Of a stretch of 33,365 bases of DNA, positions 1-9,705 are shown in pieces. The position numbers and the translations under genes are program-made. The notes under the pieces are model-generated. The model was not told where the DNA came from and made no database searches. It saw nothing but the letters and a program-made list of their open reading frames with translations. The stretch spans positions 1 to 33,365 of the forward strand of contig JAEUHB010000290.1 of NCBI GenBank assembly GCA_016794665.1, given 5' to 3'. Numbering within the stretch: position 1 is the first letter of the stretch; every line of letters starts with the position of its first letter. Origin of the DNA: Opitutaceae bacterium. GTDB taxonomy: Bacteria; Verrucomicrobiota; Verrucomicrobiia; Opitutales; Opitutaceae.

Positions 1-1547
1 ACGGCGAAACCCAGAGCGCGCGCGCCCGGCGCGGCGCTCTCGAGCTGCGGCGCCGCGGCGGAGCTGATCTCCAATGTCACGGGCCCGCGGGCGCGCGCTT
101 CCGTCGGAAACGTCACACGCTGGCGCGCCGTGCCGATCTCGCCGCGCCAGAGCACCGCGCCGTCCCGCCGGACCTCGATGATGCGCGGGGTGAGCGCGCG
201 CAGCTCCAGCGCGAGTTCCGCCGCACCCGGCTCCCGGCGCCAGAGATCGAGATCGAGGGTCGCGCGCTGCGCGCTCCACGCCCAGCGCTGCGCCCCGCGG
301 CTTTCGGGGTTGAACCAGCCGTCGCCCAGTCGCGCGACAAAACTCCCGCCCCCGCTGCGGCCGGCCGCGAACTCGTCGGCGGCCCGCGGCGGCGACGACA
401 GCGCCAGCACGCCGGCGAACACGCTCAAGTGGCCGGCGACGAGCCACGGCCACGCCGCGCGCTTGCGGGCCGCGAACACCGCGAACGCGAGCCCGAGCGG
501 CAGCAGCACGCGCGTCGCCGCGCCCGGATGACCTTCCCACACCGCCGTGCCGAGCATCGCCATGAGCGCGACGAACACCGCGCCGAGGCGCCACCATGCG
601 TCCGCCGGATCGCGGTGACGCAGGAAAAACGCCGCCTGCGCCGTGAGCCCGATCGTCGCGAGCAGCGTGGTCGTGACGAGCCAAGCGAAGCCGGGGGCCG
701 CCGCATACGCACTGAGCGTCGCCGGCCACTTCTCCAACCAGCCGGCCATGGGCCACGCAAAGTTGCCCAGGCCCTGGTCCGCCGGCCCGGCCTTCCAGCG
801 CACATAGCCGAGCCAAAGCGCGAGCGGGATCGCGACCGCGGCGGCGCGCAGCACGTTGATCGCCCACGGCCGGGCGACGCCCCAGGGCCCGCGCCACCAC
901 GCGACGACCGCGGGCAACACCGTCTCGCGCGCGAGGCCCGCGATCGCCAGCGCGCCGAGGCCCGCGCGATCCCGTTTTTTTTCCGCCAGCCACATCGCCG
1001 CGGCGAGCAGCGTCACCCCGGGCAAATCGGTGAGCGCCAGGCGCACGGAGTGCAGCGCCCCCGCGGAAAACATGAAGCCCGCCCACGCGCACCAGCCGCG
1101 GAGGTCGGCCACGGCGATGAGCCGCCACGCCAGCCACGCGAGCACCAGCCACACGCCGAGGTTCAGCGCCGCGTAAGCGTGCGCGATGCGCTCCGGCGCG
1201 CCGCCCGCGATCAGCCACGCGAGCCAGCTGCCGAGGATGCGCCGCGCGCGATACGGCACGTTGCCTACCGCCGGTTGCAGGGCCGGCGAGTCGAGCAGCG
1301 GATGAAACGCGATCTCGGCGTAGGCGAAGCCATCGTAGCCGTTGTGCCCGGGGTAAACGTGGACGGGCCGCGCCTGGATGCCCGGGACCGCTACCGCGGC
1401 GTCGGCGGAATCCAGCTGGAGAAAGGCCGTGAAGCCGTAGTGCGGGTGCCAGAAGCGGCCCGCCAGCCAGCCAAACGCCACGACCGCCGCCAAACCCGCG
1501 AGCGGCCAGCGCCACGCCCGAATCGCGTTGGGGCGCGGATTCGCCAC
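1..1547 (-). CDS. GT-C-like multi-pass membrane protein (3' end outside window)
   Basis: This frame stays open for 515 codons to the left edge, so the C-terminus is missing. A GTG start at 1547, 13 nt after the response regulator stop, is the first plausible start; no ATG is available. The protein has an N-terminal membrane segment (about residues 15-30), an extracytoplasmic stretch with YDG (71-73) and YRARRIL (about 99-105), then a series of hydrophobic segments. A soluble beta-type tail begins around WFNPE and RWAWS. YDG-x-x-Y and YR-x-x-RIL motifs recur in polytopic membrane proteins thought to be GT-C glycosyltransferases; this is from memory of the family. The substrate is unknown; a lipid-linked sugar donor acting at the outer face of the inner membrane would fit. 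Close spacing suggests co-transcription with the regulator. Confidence 0.7.
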   Translation of the reverse strand, partial: MANPRPNAIRAWRWPLAGLAAVVAFGWLAGRFWHPHYGFTAFLQLDSADAAVAVPGIQARPVHVYPGHNGYDGFAYAEIAFHPLLDSPALQPAVGNVPYRARRILGSWLAWLIAGGAPERIAHAYAALNLGVWLVLAWLAWRLIAVADLRGWCAWAGFMFSAGALHSVRLALTDLPGVTLLAAAMWLAEKKRDRAGLGALAIAGLARETVLPAVVAWWRGPWGVARPWAINVLRAAAVAIPLALWLGYVRWKAGPADQGLGNFAWPMAGWLEKWPATLSAYAAAPGFAWLVTTTLLATIGLTAQAAFFLRHRDPADAWWRLGAVFVALMAMLGTAVWEGHPGAATRVLLPLGLAFAVFAARKRAAWPWLVAGHLSVFAGVLALSSPPRAADEFAAGRSGGGSFVARLGDGWFNPESRGAQRWAWSAQRATLDLDLWRREPGAAELALELRALTPRIIEVRRDGAVLWRGEIGTARQRVTFPTEARARGPVTLEISSAAAPQLESAAPGARALGFA

Positions 1548-1560
1548 GGCGACGATGGGC

Positions 1561-2187
1561 TCAGAGCTGCGCCATCCGCTCCAGCGCCATCGCGGCGGCG
1601 GTGGTGCGGTTCTCGACGCCCAGCTTCGCAAAGGTGCTCTCGAGATGCTTCTTCACCGTCGTGAGTCCGATGCCGAGCACGGTCGCGATCTCGTCGTTGG
1701 TCTTGCCGCGGGCGACCCAAAAGAGGACCTCGCTCTCGCGGGGCGTCAGTCCGAGGGGTTCGAGATCCTTGGGCTCGGGCTCGCGGCCGGGGCGGCGTTT
1801 TGAGCCTGAGGCCGCCGCCTCCGCCCGGCGCAGTCGCGCGCGCACGGCGGCGACGAGTTCGTCGGGCGCGGCGGGCTTCACGAGGTAATCGTCGGCCCCC
1901 AGGTTCATGCCGGCCCGCAAGTCGCCGGGAGCGCTCCAGCCGGTGAGGAAGACAAACGGCAGGTGCGCGGTGCGCGGGTCGCCCCGCAACGACTCGAGCA
2001 CGCGATGGCCATTCATCTCCGGCATGGTGATGTCGCAGATGACAAGGTCGGGCGACTCCGTGCGGGCGCGCTCGAGGCCTTCGCGGCCATTACGGGCCTC
2101 GATTACATGGAAGCCCTCAAGCCGCAGCAGCTCGCCGTAGTGGCCCCGCAGCTTGCCTTCGTCGTCGATCAGGAGGATGCGTTTCAC
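1561..2187 (-). CDS. Response regulator, REC plus LuxR-type HTH
   Basis: A 208-residue two-domain regulator. The receiver domain (about 2-120) shows the acidic pair D8/D9, phospho-acceptor D52, switch T82 and K104 of the KP motif, so it should be a phosphorylatable receiver. After a basic linker, a LuxR/NarL-type HTH occupies about 146-205 (LTPRESEVLFWVARGKTNDE, then TTVKKHLESTFAKLGV). The GTG start at 2187 gives the typical MKRILLIDDE opening; in-frame extension upstream adds nothing receiver-like. No histidine kinase gene lies nearby, so the sensor is encoded elsewhere. The only gene close behind is the membrane protein ending the window, 13 nt downstream. Identity as a NarL/FixJ-class regulator is secure; the target genes are not known. 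Confidence 0.93.
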   Translation of the reverse strand: MKRILLIDDEGKLRGHYGELLRLEGFHVIEARNGREGLERARTESPDLVICDITMPEMNGHRVLESLRGDPRTAHLPFVFLTGWSAPGDLRAGMNLGADDYLVKPAAPDELVAAVRARLRRAEAAASGSKRRPGREPEPKDLEPLGLTPRESEVLFWVARGKTNDEIATVLGIGLTTVKKHLESTFAKLGVENRTTAAAMALERMAQL

Positions 2188-2359
2188 GGTCAGACGAGCG
2201 TGCGGGGCAGCGCCGCGTTGTAAAGTCGCCGCTGGTTCCGGCCACGAGTTTGGTGGCGTCACGCCGGACAAGGGCGCGCACCTTGCACCCGCCGCAAGCA
2301 GCGGCCCCGGCATCGAGCGGATCATTGCGCCTTTCGACTTTCGCCGCTCACCTTGGCCC

Positions 2360-3109
2360 ATGCCCGACTTCCGCGCCTTCTGCACACCGGCGACCGCCGA
2401 GCCGGCGGAGATCACGCTCTCGCCCGACGAATCGCACCACCTCGTCGCCGTCAATCGCGCGCGGCCCGGCGACACCGTCGTCGCCTTCGACGGCCGCGGC
2501 ACCGAGTGGATCTGCGAACTCGCCGCCGACCGGAAGAACGCCGCGGTGCTGCGCGTGCGCTTCCGCCAGAAAATGAAGCCGCCGCCGTTCGAAATCACCC
2601 TCGGGCAGGCACTGCCCAAGGGGCCGTCGATGGACGCCATCGTCCGCAAGGCCACTGAGATTGGGGCACGCCGCATCGCGCCGCTCGAAAGCGAGCGCAC
2701 GCAAGTCCACCTCGACGGCGATCGCTCCGATCGGAAAATCGAAAAATGGCAGGTCGCGGCGCTCGAGGCCGCGAAGCAGTGCGGCAACCCGTTTGTGCCC
2801 GAAATCCTGCCGGTGCAAAACGCGCGCGCCTTCATGGAGTCGGCGCGCGGCCACGATCTGAAGCTGATTGCCAGCCTCGCGCCGGGCGCGAAATCGCTGA
2901 AGGCCGTGCTGGCGGCGTTCCACGCGGCGCACGGCCGCGCGCCGCGCAGCGCGCTCTGGCTCATCGGCCCCGAGGGCGACTTCACTCCCGCGGAGCTAAG
3001 CGCGGCGCAAAGCGCGGGGTTCGAGCCCATCACGCTCGGGCCGCTGGTGCTGCGCTGCGAGACGGCGGCGGTGTATGCGCTCAGCGTGCTGAGCTACGAG
3101 CTTAGTTGA
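2360..3109 (+). CDS. rsmE: 16S rRNA (uracil1498-N3)-methyltransferase RsmE
   Basis: A 249-residue SPOUT-family methyltransferase, the usual length. RsmE uses S-adenosylmethionine to methylate N3 of U1498 in 16S rRNA. Visible landmarks are the N-terminal PUA-like part (HHLVAVNRARPGDTVVAFDG, about 26-45), KATEIGARRIAPLESER (97-113), the SAM-knot loop LIGPEGDFTPAEL (201-213) and LGPLVLRCETAAVYAL (226-241). Two positions differ from the commonest family pattern: GPEGDF rather than GPEGGF, and LGPLVLRCETA rather than LGxRILRTETA. Both still look functional. ATG 2360 was chosen because the homology begins at MPDFRAF; the open frame continues upstream without family features. It is transcribed divergently from the response regulator and converges on the fabH-like gene. 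Confidence 0.93.
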   Translation: MPDFRAFCTPATAEPAEITLSPDESHHLVAVNRARPGDTVVAFDGRGTEWICELAADRKNAAVLRVRFRQKMKPPPFEITLGQALPKGPSMDAIVRKATEIGARRIAPLESERTQVHLDGDRSDRKIEKWQVAALEAAKQCGNPFVPEILPVQNARAFMESARGHDLKLIASLAPGAKSLKAVLAAFHAAHGRAPRSALWLIGPEGDFTPAELSAAQSAGFEPITLGPLVLRCETAAVYALSVLSYELS

Positions 3110-3164
3110 CCGGGAGGCCGCCCCGGGAGAGGCGGGACGGGGGGCCGCCGCAACTCCGGGCCAT

Positions 3165-3184
3165 CCCTGCTCCCACGAGCAGGG
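3165..3184. terminator. Hairpin between convergent rsmE and fabH-like genes
   Basis: A perfect 8-bp stem CCCTGCTC/GAGCAGGG with a 4-nt loop sits between the two convergent stop codons, directly abutting the fabH-like stop at 3185. There is no clear T-tract, so it may act as a bidirectional or Rho-assisted terminator. That function is inferred from position only. Confidence 0.5.
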
Positions 3185-4222
3185 CTACCATTCGAGCAAT
3201 CCGCCGGCAAACGTCAGCCCGGCGCCAACCGAGCAGAAGATGATGCGGTCGCCGTCGGCAAAGATGCCCTCCTCGGCGGCCCAGCCGAGCGCCATCGAGA
3301 CGCTCGCGGCGCTCGTGTTGCCATACTTGGAAATCGTGACGACGAACTTGTCGTAGGGGATGCCGACGCGCTTGCTCACGGCCTTGAGGATGCGCTCGTT
3401 GGCTTGATGCGGGACAATCCACGCGATGTCGTCGGGCTTCAGGTTTTCGCGGGCGAGGGTCTGCTCGATCTGCTCGGAGAAGCCGATGACCGCGTGCTTG
3501 AACACCGCGGCGCCGTCCATCTGCAGGTAGAATTTTTCCAAATCGTAACCCGCTGGGTCCGGAAAAGGATTACGCGCGCCGCCGCCGAGCCGCTGGATGG
3601 AATCAAACTGTTCGGCGTCGCCGGAAAGACCCATCCGGTGCAGGCGATGCCCGCCCGTGCCGCCCGTGAGAATCGCCGCGCCCGCGCCGTCACCGAAAAG
3701 AAAGGCCGTGTCCTGGCACTCGGGATTGGTGATGCGGGAGAGCAGCTCGGCCGTGACGACCACGACATTTTTCGCGGTGCCGCAGCGGATGAACGTCCGC
3801 CCGACCTCGAGCGCGTAGAGCCAGCCCGAGCAGGCGGCATTGATGTCAAAGGCCAGCGCCCGCGGGATGCCCAGCTCCCGGGCCAGCGAACTCGCCGCCG
3901 ACGGCACCGGCTGATCCGGAATGATGGTCGCCATGATGACCCCATCGATCTGGCCGACCGACATGCCGGCCTGCTCCAAAGCGTGGTGCACGGCGATCTT
4001 GGCGAGGTCCGTGGCAGACTCGTCCTCCGTCGCGTAACGGCGTTCCCGGATGCCCGTCAGGCGGACCATCTCTTCCTCCGTGCGATCGGGGAAAGCCTTC
4101 AGGATTTCGCTGTTGGCCCGGACATTGGCAGGCACCGCGTAGCCGACGCCTGCGATCCGGACAGTTTCCAGGGTTGTGCTCAAGCAAGTGTGAGGAAAAG
4201 CCCCCGGAGCCCCGGCGTCCAC
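3185..4222 (-). CDS. fabH: Beta-ketoacyl-ACP synthase III-type ketosynthase (FabH-like)
   Basis: A 345-residue thiolase-fold enzyme with the FabH triad: Cys131 in DINAACSGWLYALEVG, His272 in PHQANERIL and Asn302 in KYGNTSAAS. FabH condenses an acyl-CoA with malonyl-ACP to start fatty acid synthesis; paralogues make other acyl products. The GTG at 4222 follows the lipoyl-gene TGA with no gap, indicating translational coupling. A TTG at 4183 would give a 332-residue protein beginning MSTTLETVRIAG, closer to the family's usual start, so the true start is uncertain. No acpP, fabD or fabG is adjacent, so this may be the housekeeping FabH or a specialised paralogue. The pairing with a lipoyl/E3-binding-domain protein is unusual and hints at acyl-CoA supply from a 2-oxoacid dehydrogenase. 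That link is inference. Confidence 0.88.
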   Translation of the reverse strand: MDAGAPGAFPHTCLSTTLETVRIAGVGYAVPANVRANSEILKAFPDRTEEEMVRLTGIRERRYATEDESATDLAKIAVHHALEQAGMSVGQIDGVIMATIIPDQPVPSAASSLARELGIPRALAFDINAACSGWLYALEVGRTFIRCGTAKNVVVVTAELLSRITNPECQDTAFLFGDGAGAAILTGGTGGHRLHRMGLSGDAEQFDSIQRLGGGARNPFPDPAGYDLEKFYLQMDGAAVFKHAVIGFSEQIEQTLARENLKPDDIAWIVPHQANERILKAVSKRVGIPYDKFVVTISKYGNTSAASVSMALGWAAEEGIFADGDRIIFCSVGAGLTFAGGLLEW

Positions 4223-4699
4223 TCAAGATTTCCGATTCGCCAGCCAGCGGGCGACATCGTCACCCGACACGCGTCCGCCCGGGCCGGTGGCCTCAATGCC
4301 CGTCATCGCGGCCGGATCGACGCCGGCCTCCTGGGCCATCTTCGTGGCGCGCGGCGTCCAGACGAGGGCGGCGGCTGGCTTGGCCGCGGCGGGCGCGGAT
4401 GCCGCGGGGGCCGCTGCGCCCGGCTTGGCCTCGAGGTGGCGGAGACTCGCGTCCTCGGTCTCGAGCCGGAGGAACAGAGCGCCCGACTGCAACACGTCGC
4501 CGGACTTGACCGGCAACGCGATCACCGTGCCGTCCGCCGGCGCCTCGTAGTCGAAGACCGACTTGTCGCTCTCCAGCTCGGCGATCTTCTGGCCCTTGGC
4601 AACGCGATCGCCCGGCTTGGTCTTGAGCCCGATGACGGTGAGCTCGTTGACGGTCGCGCCCATGGAGGGAACCGGGATGTCGATGAGGAAGGAAGCCAT
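4223..4699 (-). CDS. Stand-alone lipoyl domain plus E3-binding domain protein
   Basis: A 158-residue protein built like the first third of a 2-oxoacid dehydrogenase E2. Residues 1-82 form a lipoyl/biotinyl domain with the ESDKSVFD modification loop (Lys46 expected to carry lipoate). An Ala/Pro-rich linker follows at about 92-112. Residues 113-155 form a peripheral-subunit-binding (E3-binding) domain, with TPRATKMAQEAGVD, then GTGPGG-like ATGPGGRVSGDDVARWL. The acyltransferase domain with its HxxxDG motif is absent: the gene stops normally and the next gene begins at once. ESDK with surrounding acidic residues favours lipoate over biotin, which prefers EAMKM. It probably serves as a swinging-arm or docking subunit for an E1/E3 encoded elsewhere, or delivers acyl groups to the coupled ketosynthase. 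Neither role is shown by the sequence. Confidence 0.85.
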   Translation of the reverse strand: MASFLIDIPVPSMGATVNELTVIGLKTKPGDRVAKGQKIAELESDKSVFDYEAPADGTVIALPVKSGDVLQSGALFLRLETEDASLRHLEAKPGAAAPAASAPAAAKPAAALVWTPRATKMAQEAGVDPAAMTGIEATGPGGRVSGDDVARWLANRKS

Positions 4700-4766
4700 C
4701 GGGATTTTCTGTTGGCCGCGAGTGTGGGAAGGGGGCCGGCGCGGTCAAGGGGCGCGAAGGCCGGGT

Positions 4767-5564
4767 TCAGTCGCGCCGCACAGCCCGCCACACCGCGAGG
4801 CAAGACGCGATCAGCGCGGGCAGATCCGCGAGGGCGATCATGTTGGGGCCGTCGCTGATGGCGTTGGCAGGATCGGGGTGCGTCTCGATGAAGAGGCCGT
4901 CGGCGCCGGCGGCGAGCGCAGCCTTGGCGAGCGGCGGGACAAACTCGCGCTGACCGCTGCTCTTGCCGCCGCCCGCGCCGGGCAGCTGCACGGCGTGCGT
5001 GGCGTCAAACACGGTGGGAAATCCGTTCTGCCGCATGATCGCGAACGAGCGCATGTCGACGACCAGGTTTTGGTAACCGAAGGTCGTGCCGCGCTCGGTC
5101 TGCCAGATTTCGCGCGCGTGGCCCTCGCGGAGCTTGCCGGTCACGTGCACCATCTCCTGCGGCGAGAGGAACTGGCCTTTCTTCACATTGACGACGCGGC
5201 CCGTCGCGGCCGCCGCGAGCAGCAGATCGGTCTGCCGGCAAAGAAACGCCGGGATCTGCACGACCTCGCACACCGCGGCGACGGCGGCGACCTGCGCGGA
5301 CTCGTGCACATCCGTGAGCACCGGGAAACCGTAATCGCGCTTCACGAGGGCGAGCAACGCGAGGCCGGCTTCGAGGCCCGTGCCACGCGCGCCGGCGAGC
5401 GACGTGCGGTTGGCTTTGTCGAACGAGCCCTTGAACACGATGTTCAGGTCCGGCTGCGTCCGACGGAGCGCGACGAGTGTCTCGGCGACGGCGCGGCAAA
5501 CCCGCTCGCTTTCCAGCGAGCACGGCCCCGCGATCAGCAGGAGTTTCTTGGGATCGAAGAGCAT
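4767..5564 (-). CDS. kdsA: 3-deoxy-8-phosphooctulonate synthase (KDO-8-P synthase)
   Basis: A 265-residue TIM-barrel aldolase that condenses phosphoenolpyruvate with arabinose-5-phosphate to give KDO-8-phosphate for the lipopolysaccharide inner core. The KDO8PS signature KANRTS (50-55) separates it from DAHP synthases. IAGPCSLES places Cys15 where metal-independent enzymes such as that of E. coli have Asn. Together with His190 (DATH), Glu227 (FIETHPDP) and Asp238 (SDGP), this predicts the metal-dependent class. It lies 48 nt behind pyrG in the same direction, a gene order common in Gram-negative bacteria. A functional kdsA implies a KDO-containing outer membrane. Start ATG 5564 gives the expected length. 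Confidence 0.95.
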   Translation of the reverse strand: MLFDPKKLLLIAGPCSLESERVCRAVAETLVALRRTQPDLNIVFKGSFDKANRTSLAGARGTGLEAGLALLALVKRDYGFPVLTDVHESAQVAAVAAVCEVVQIPAFLCRQTDLLLAAAATGRVVNVKKGQFLSPQEMVHVTGKLREGHAREIWQTERGTTFGYQNLVVDMRSFAIMRQNGFPTVFDATHAVQLPGAGGGKSSGQREFVPPLAKAALAAGADGLFIETHPDPANAISDGPNMIALADLPALIASCLAVWRAVRRD

Positions 5565-5612
5565 CGGCTAAACGCGAAGACGCGACGGCGCGCCAAGATT
5601 CGCAATGATCAC

Positions 5613-7766
<2,154 letters not shown>

Positions 7767-7769
7767 AAT

Positions 7770-8786
7770 ATGCCTGCCTTTGACCTCATCGGTGTCGGTT
7801 CCCCCATCATGGATCTCGTCGCCCGCGTGCCGGACGACTTCCTGAAAAAGCATGTCTCCGGAGAAAAGGGCGGCATGGTGCTCGTCGATGACCACGAGAT
7901 GGAGCGCATCGTGCGCCTCCTTCCCCAGAAACCCGCCCACGCCACCGGAGGATCCGCGGCGAACTCGACTTACAACGCCGCCCGCCTCGGCCTGCGCACG
8001 ACGTTCCTCGGCAAGCTCGGCAACGACCCCGTCGCCCAAACCTATCGCGATGCATTCCGCGAAGCCGGCGTCGACAGTTCGCGGTTCAAGGCGGCCGCCC
8101 AGCCCAACGCCCGCAGCATGATCATGGTGACGCCCGACGCCCAGCGAACCATGCGCACCTGCCTCGGCGCGGCGATGACGCTCTCACCCTCGGAAATCAC
8201 CGCCGCCGACTTTGCCGGGTGCCGCCATGCTCACATCGAGGGCTACCTTGTTTTCAACCAAGCCCTCGCCGACGCGGTGCTCGCCGCCGCCCGCGCCGCC
8301 GGCTGCACGACGAGCCTCGATCTTTCATCCTTCGAGGTCGTCAACGCTTCCCGAGACTGGCTGCTCGGTCAATTCCGCCGCGGCCTCGACATCGTCTTCG
8401 CCAACGAAGACGAGATCCGGGCGCTCTTTCAGGATCCTTCATCCGATTACGGGACCCTCGCGCGCCGGCTTGCTGAGCACGGGGTCCTGGCCGCAGTAAA
8501 AGTCGGCAAGGATGGCGCTTGGATCGCCCGGGAAGAAGAGCTGCACCGCATCACAGCCGTCCCGCCGGCCGAGGTCGTCGACACCAACGGCGCTGGCGAC
8601 GCATGGGCCGCCGGGTTTCTCTACGCTCACCTCAATGGCTGGCCACTTTCGACCGCCGGTGCACTCGCCTCGCTCCTAGGATCGGAAACGGTGTCTTACA
8701 TGGGCCCGCTGATTCCACCGGCTGAATTTAAGGCCCTGCAGGCAAAAATCAGGAACATGACGCCCCAGAAGAACGGGCATCGGTAG
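7770..8786 (+). CDS. PfkB-family kinase, adenosine-kinase-like
   Basis: A 338-residue ribokinase/PfkB-fold kinase. The N-terminal sugar-binding signature GGSAANSTYNAARLG (60-74) and the C-terminal ATP/anion-hole signature DTNGAGDAWAAGFL (271-284) are intact, with Asp277 as the catalytic base. The N-terminal segment DDFLKKH...EKGGMVLVD resembles the bacterial subgroup annotated as adenosine kinase (VKGGMxLID), so a nucleoside substrate is more likely than fructose or ribose phosphate. Substrate choice cannot be settled from sequence alone. ATG 7770 lies 3 nt after the preceding stop with no Shine-Dalgarno of its own, consistent with translational coupling. The 352-nt stretch downstream separates it from accB. 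Confidence 0.9.
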   Translation: MPAFDLIGVGSPIMDLVARVPDDFLKKHVSGEKGGMVLVDDHEMERIVRLLPQKPAHATGGSAANSTYNAARLGLRTTFLGKLGNDPVAQTYRDAFREAGVDSSRFKAAAQPNARSMIMVTPDAQRTMRTCLGAAMTLSPSEITAADFAGCRHAHIEGYLVFNQALADAVLAAARAAGCTTSLDLSSFEVVNASRDWLLGQFRRGLDIVFANEDEIRALFQDPSSDYGTLARRLAEHGVLAAVKVGKDGAWIAREEELHRITAVPPAEVVDTNGAGDAWAAGFLYAHLNGWPLSTAGALASLLGSETVSYMGPLIPPAEFKALQAKIRNMTPQKNGHR

Positions 8787-9138
8787 CAAGAAGGATGAAA
8801 TCGCAGGTTTTGGCTTCGCTTCTACGCTTTTCCGGAAAAAAACACGTCCAATCCCCCGAAAAACACACAAAGTATGAGGCTCCCGCAAACCGCGGCACGC
8901 CGACATGCCTGAGGGATTCCACGATTTCAGCGCGCGCCTAAATCGAAAATTTGGCCAGAAACCCGCGGTTTTCCGGCCAGATCCGGGCAAAATCTGCCCG
9001 ATTTCAGGCGAAAATAGAAGATTCAGAACCTACCGGGAAAATCGGTGGTTGATTGGTGCCGGAGATTACTTTTGAACGACCCAACCCAATTTCGCACTAA
9101 CCAAGTCGAGTCCCTCAACTCACAACCAAGGCACCCTT
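8787..9138 (+). promoter_or_regulatory. 352-nt non-coding leader upstream of accB, with hairpins
   Basis: No credible reading frame lies here, and the DNA is visibly richer in A and T than its neighbours. Three symmetrical elements stand out. The first is a perfect 12-bp palindrome TTTTCCGGAAAA at 8828-8839. The second is an imperfect stem with TGGCC (8952-8956) pairing GGCCA (8975-8979) and extended by GAAA/TTTTC. The third is a perfect stem CGGGCA/TGCCCG with a 5-nt loop at 8984-9000. The stretch must contain the kinase terminator and the accBC promoter, and the hairpins could be part of either. A regulatory leader or small RNA is possible but not shown. Confidence 0.45.
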
Positions 9139-9633
9139 TTGGACCTCAAACAAATCAAGCAGATCATCGAACTCATGAAGCGCTCGGAGCTGACGGAGTT
9201 CGCGGTCGAGGAAGAGGGCTTCAAGCTCAAGATCCGTCGGGGCTCCAACGGGCTGCCCATCGTGACGACCGGCCGCGGCTCGGCGACGCCGTTCCCCATT
9301 GTGGACAGCGCCCCCCCCATGCCCATCACAAGTGCGCCCGCTTCGGGCGCGCCTCTCGCGGGCGTCGCACCCGCGGCAAAGGACGAGTCGGGCATCACCT
9401 ACATCAAGTCGCCGATGGTCGGGACCTTCTATCGGGCCGGCTCACCCGAGAGCAAACCCTTCGCCGATGTCGGCACCAAGGTCGATGAGAAGTCCGTGGT
9501 CTGCATCATCGAGGCGATGAAGATCATGAACGAAATTCAGGCCGAGGCCAAGGGCACCGTCGTAGAGGTCCTGGTCGAAAACGGCCAGCCGGTCGAATAC
9601 GGCCAGCGGCTCTTCAAGATCAAGCAGGGCTGA
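9139..9633 (+). CDS. accB: Biotin carboxyl carrier protein of acetyl-CoA carboxylase
   Basis: A 164-residue carrier that holds biotin for carboxylation and transfer in acetyl-CoA carboxylase, the first committed step of fatty acid synthesis. The N-terminal helix pair (DLKQIKQIIELMKRSELTEF) is typical of AccB. A Pro/Ala linker spans about 55-82. The biotinyl domain begins at YIKSPMVGTFYRAGSP and carries the biotinylation motif EAMKIM with Lys128. The start is a TTG at 9139, preceded by AAGG about 7 nt upstream; the protein aligns from this codon and no ATG upstream fits. A TTG start may keep translation low. accC follows after 72 nt in the usual accBC order. Confidence 0.95.
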   Translation: MDLKQIKQIIELMKRSELTEFAVEEEGFKLKIRRGSNGLPIVTTGRGSATPFPIVDSAPPMPITSAPASGAPLAGVAPAAKDESGITYIKSPMVGTFYRAGSPESKPFADVGTKVDEKSVVCIIEAMKIMNEIQAEAKGTVVEVLVENGQPVEYGQRLFKIKQG

Positions 9634-9705
9634 CCAGCCGAGTCCATCGCTTCCAAGACGCAGGAGCCGTAACGCCGGCCCCTCGTTATCCTGCCCGTCC
9701 GTCCC

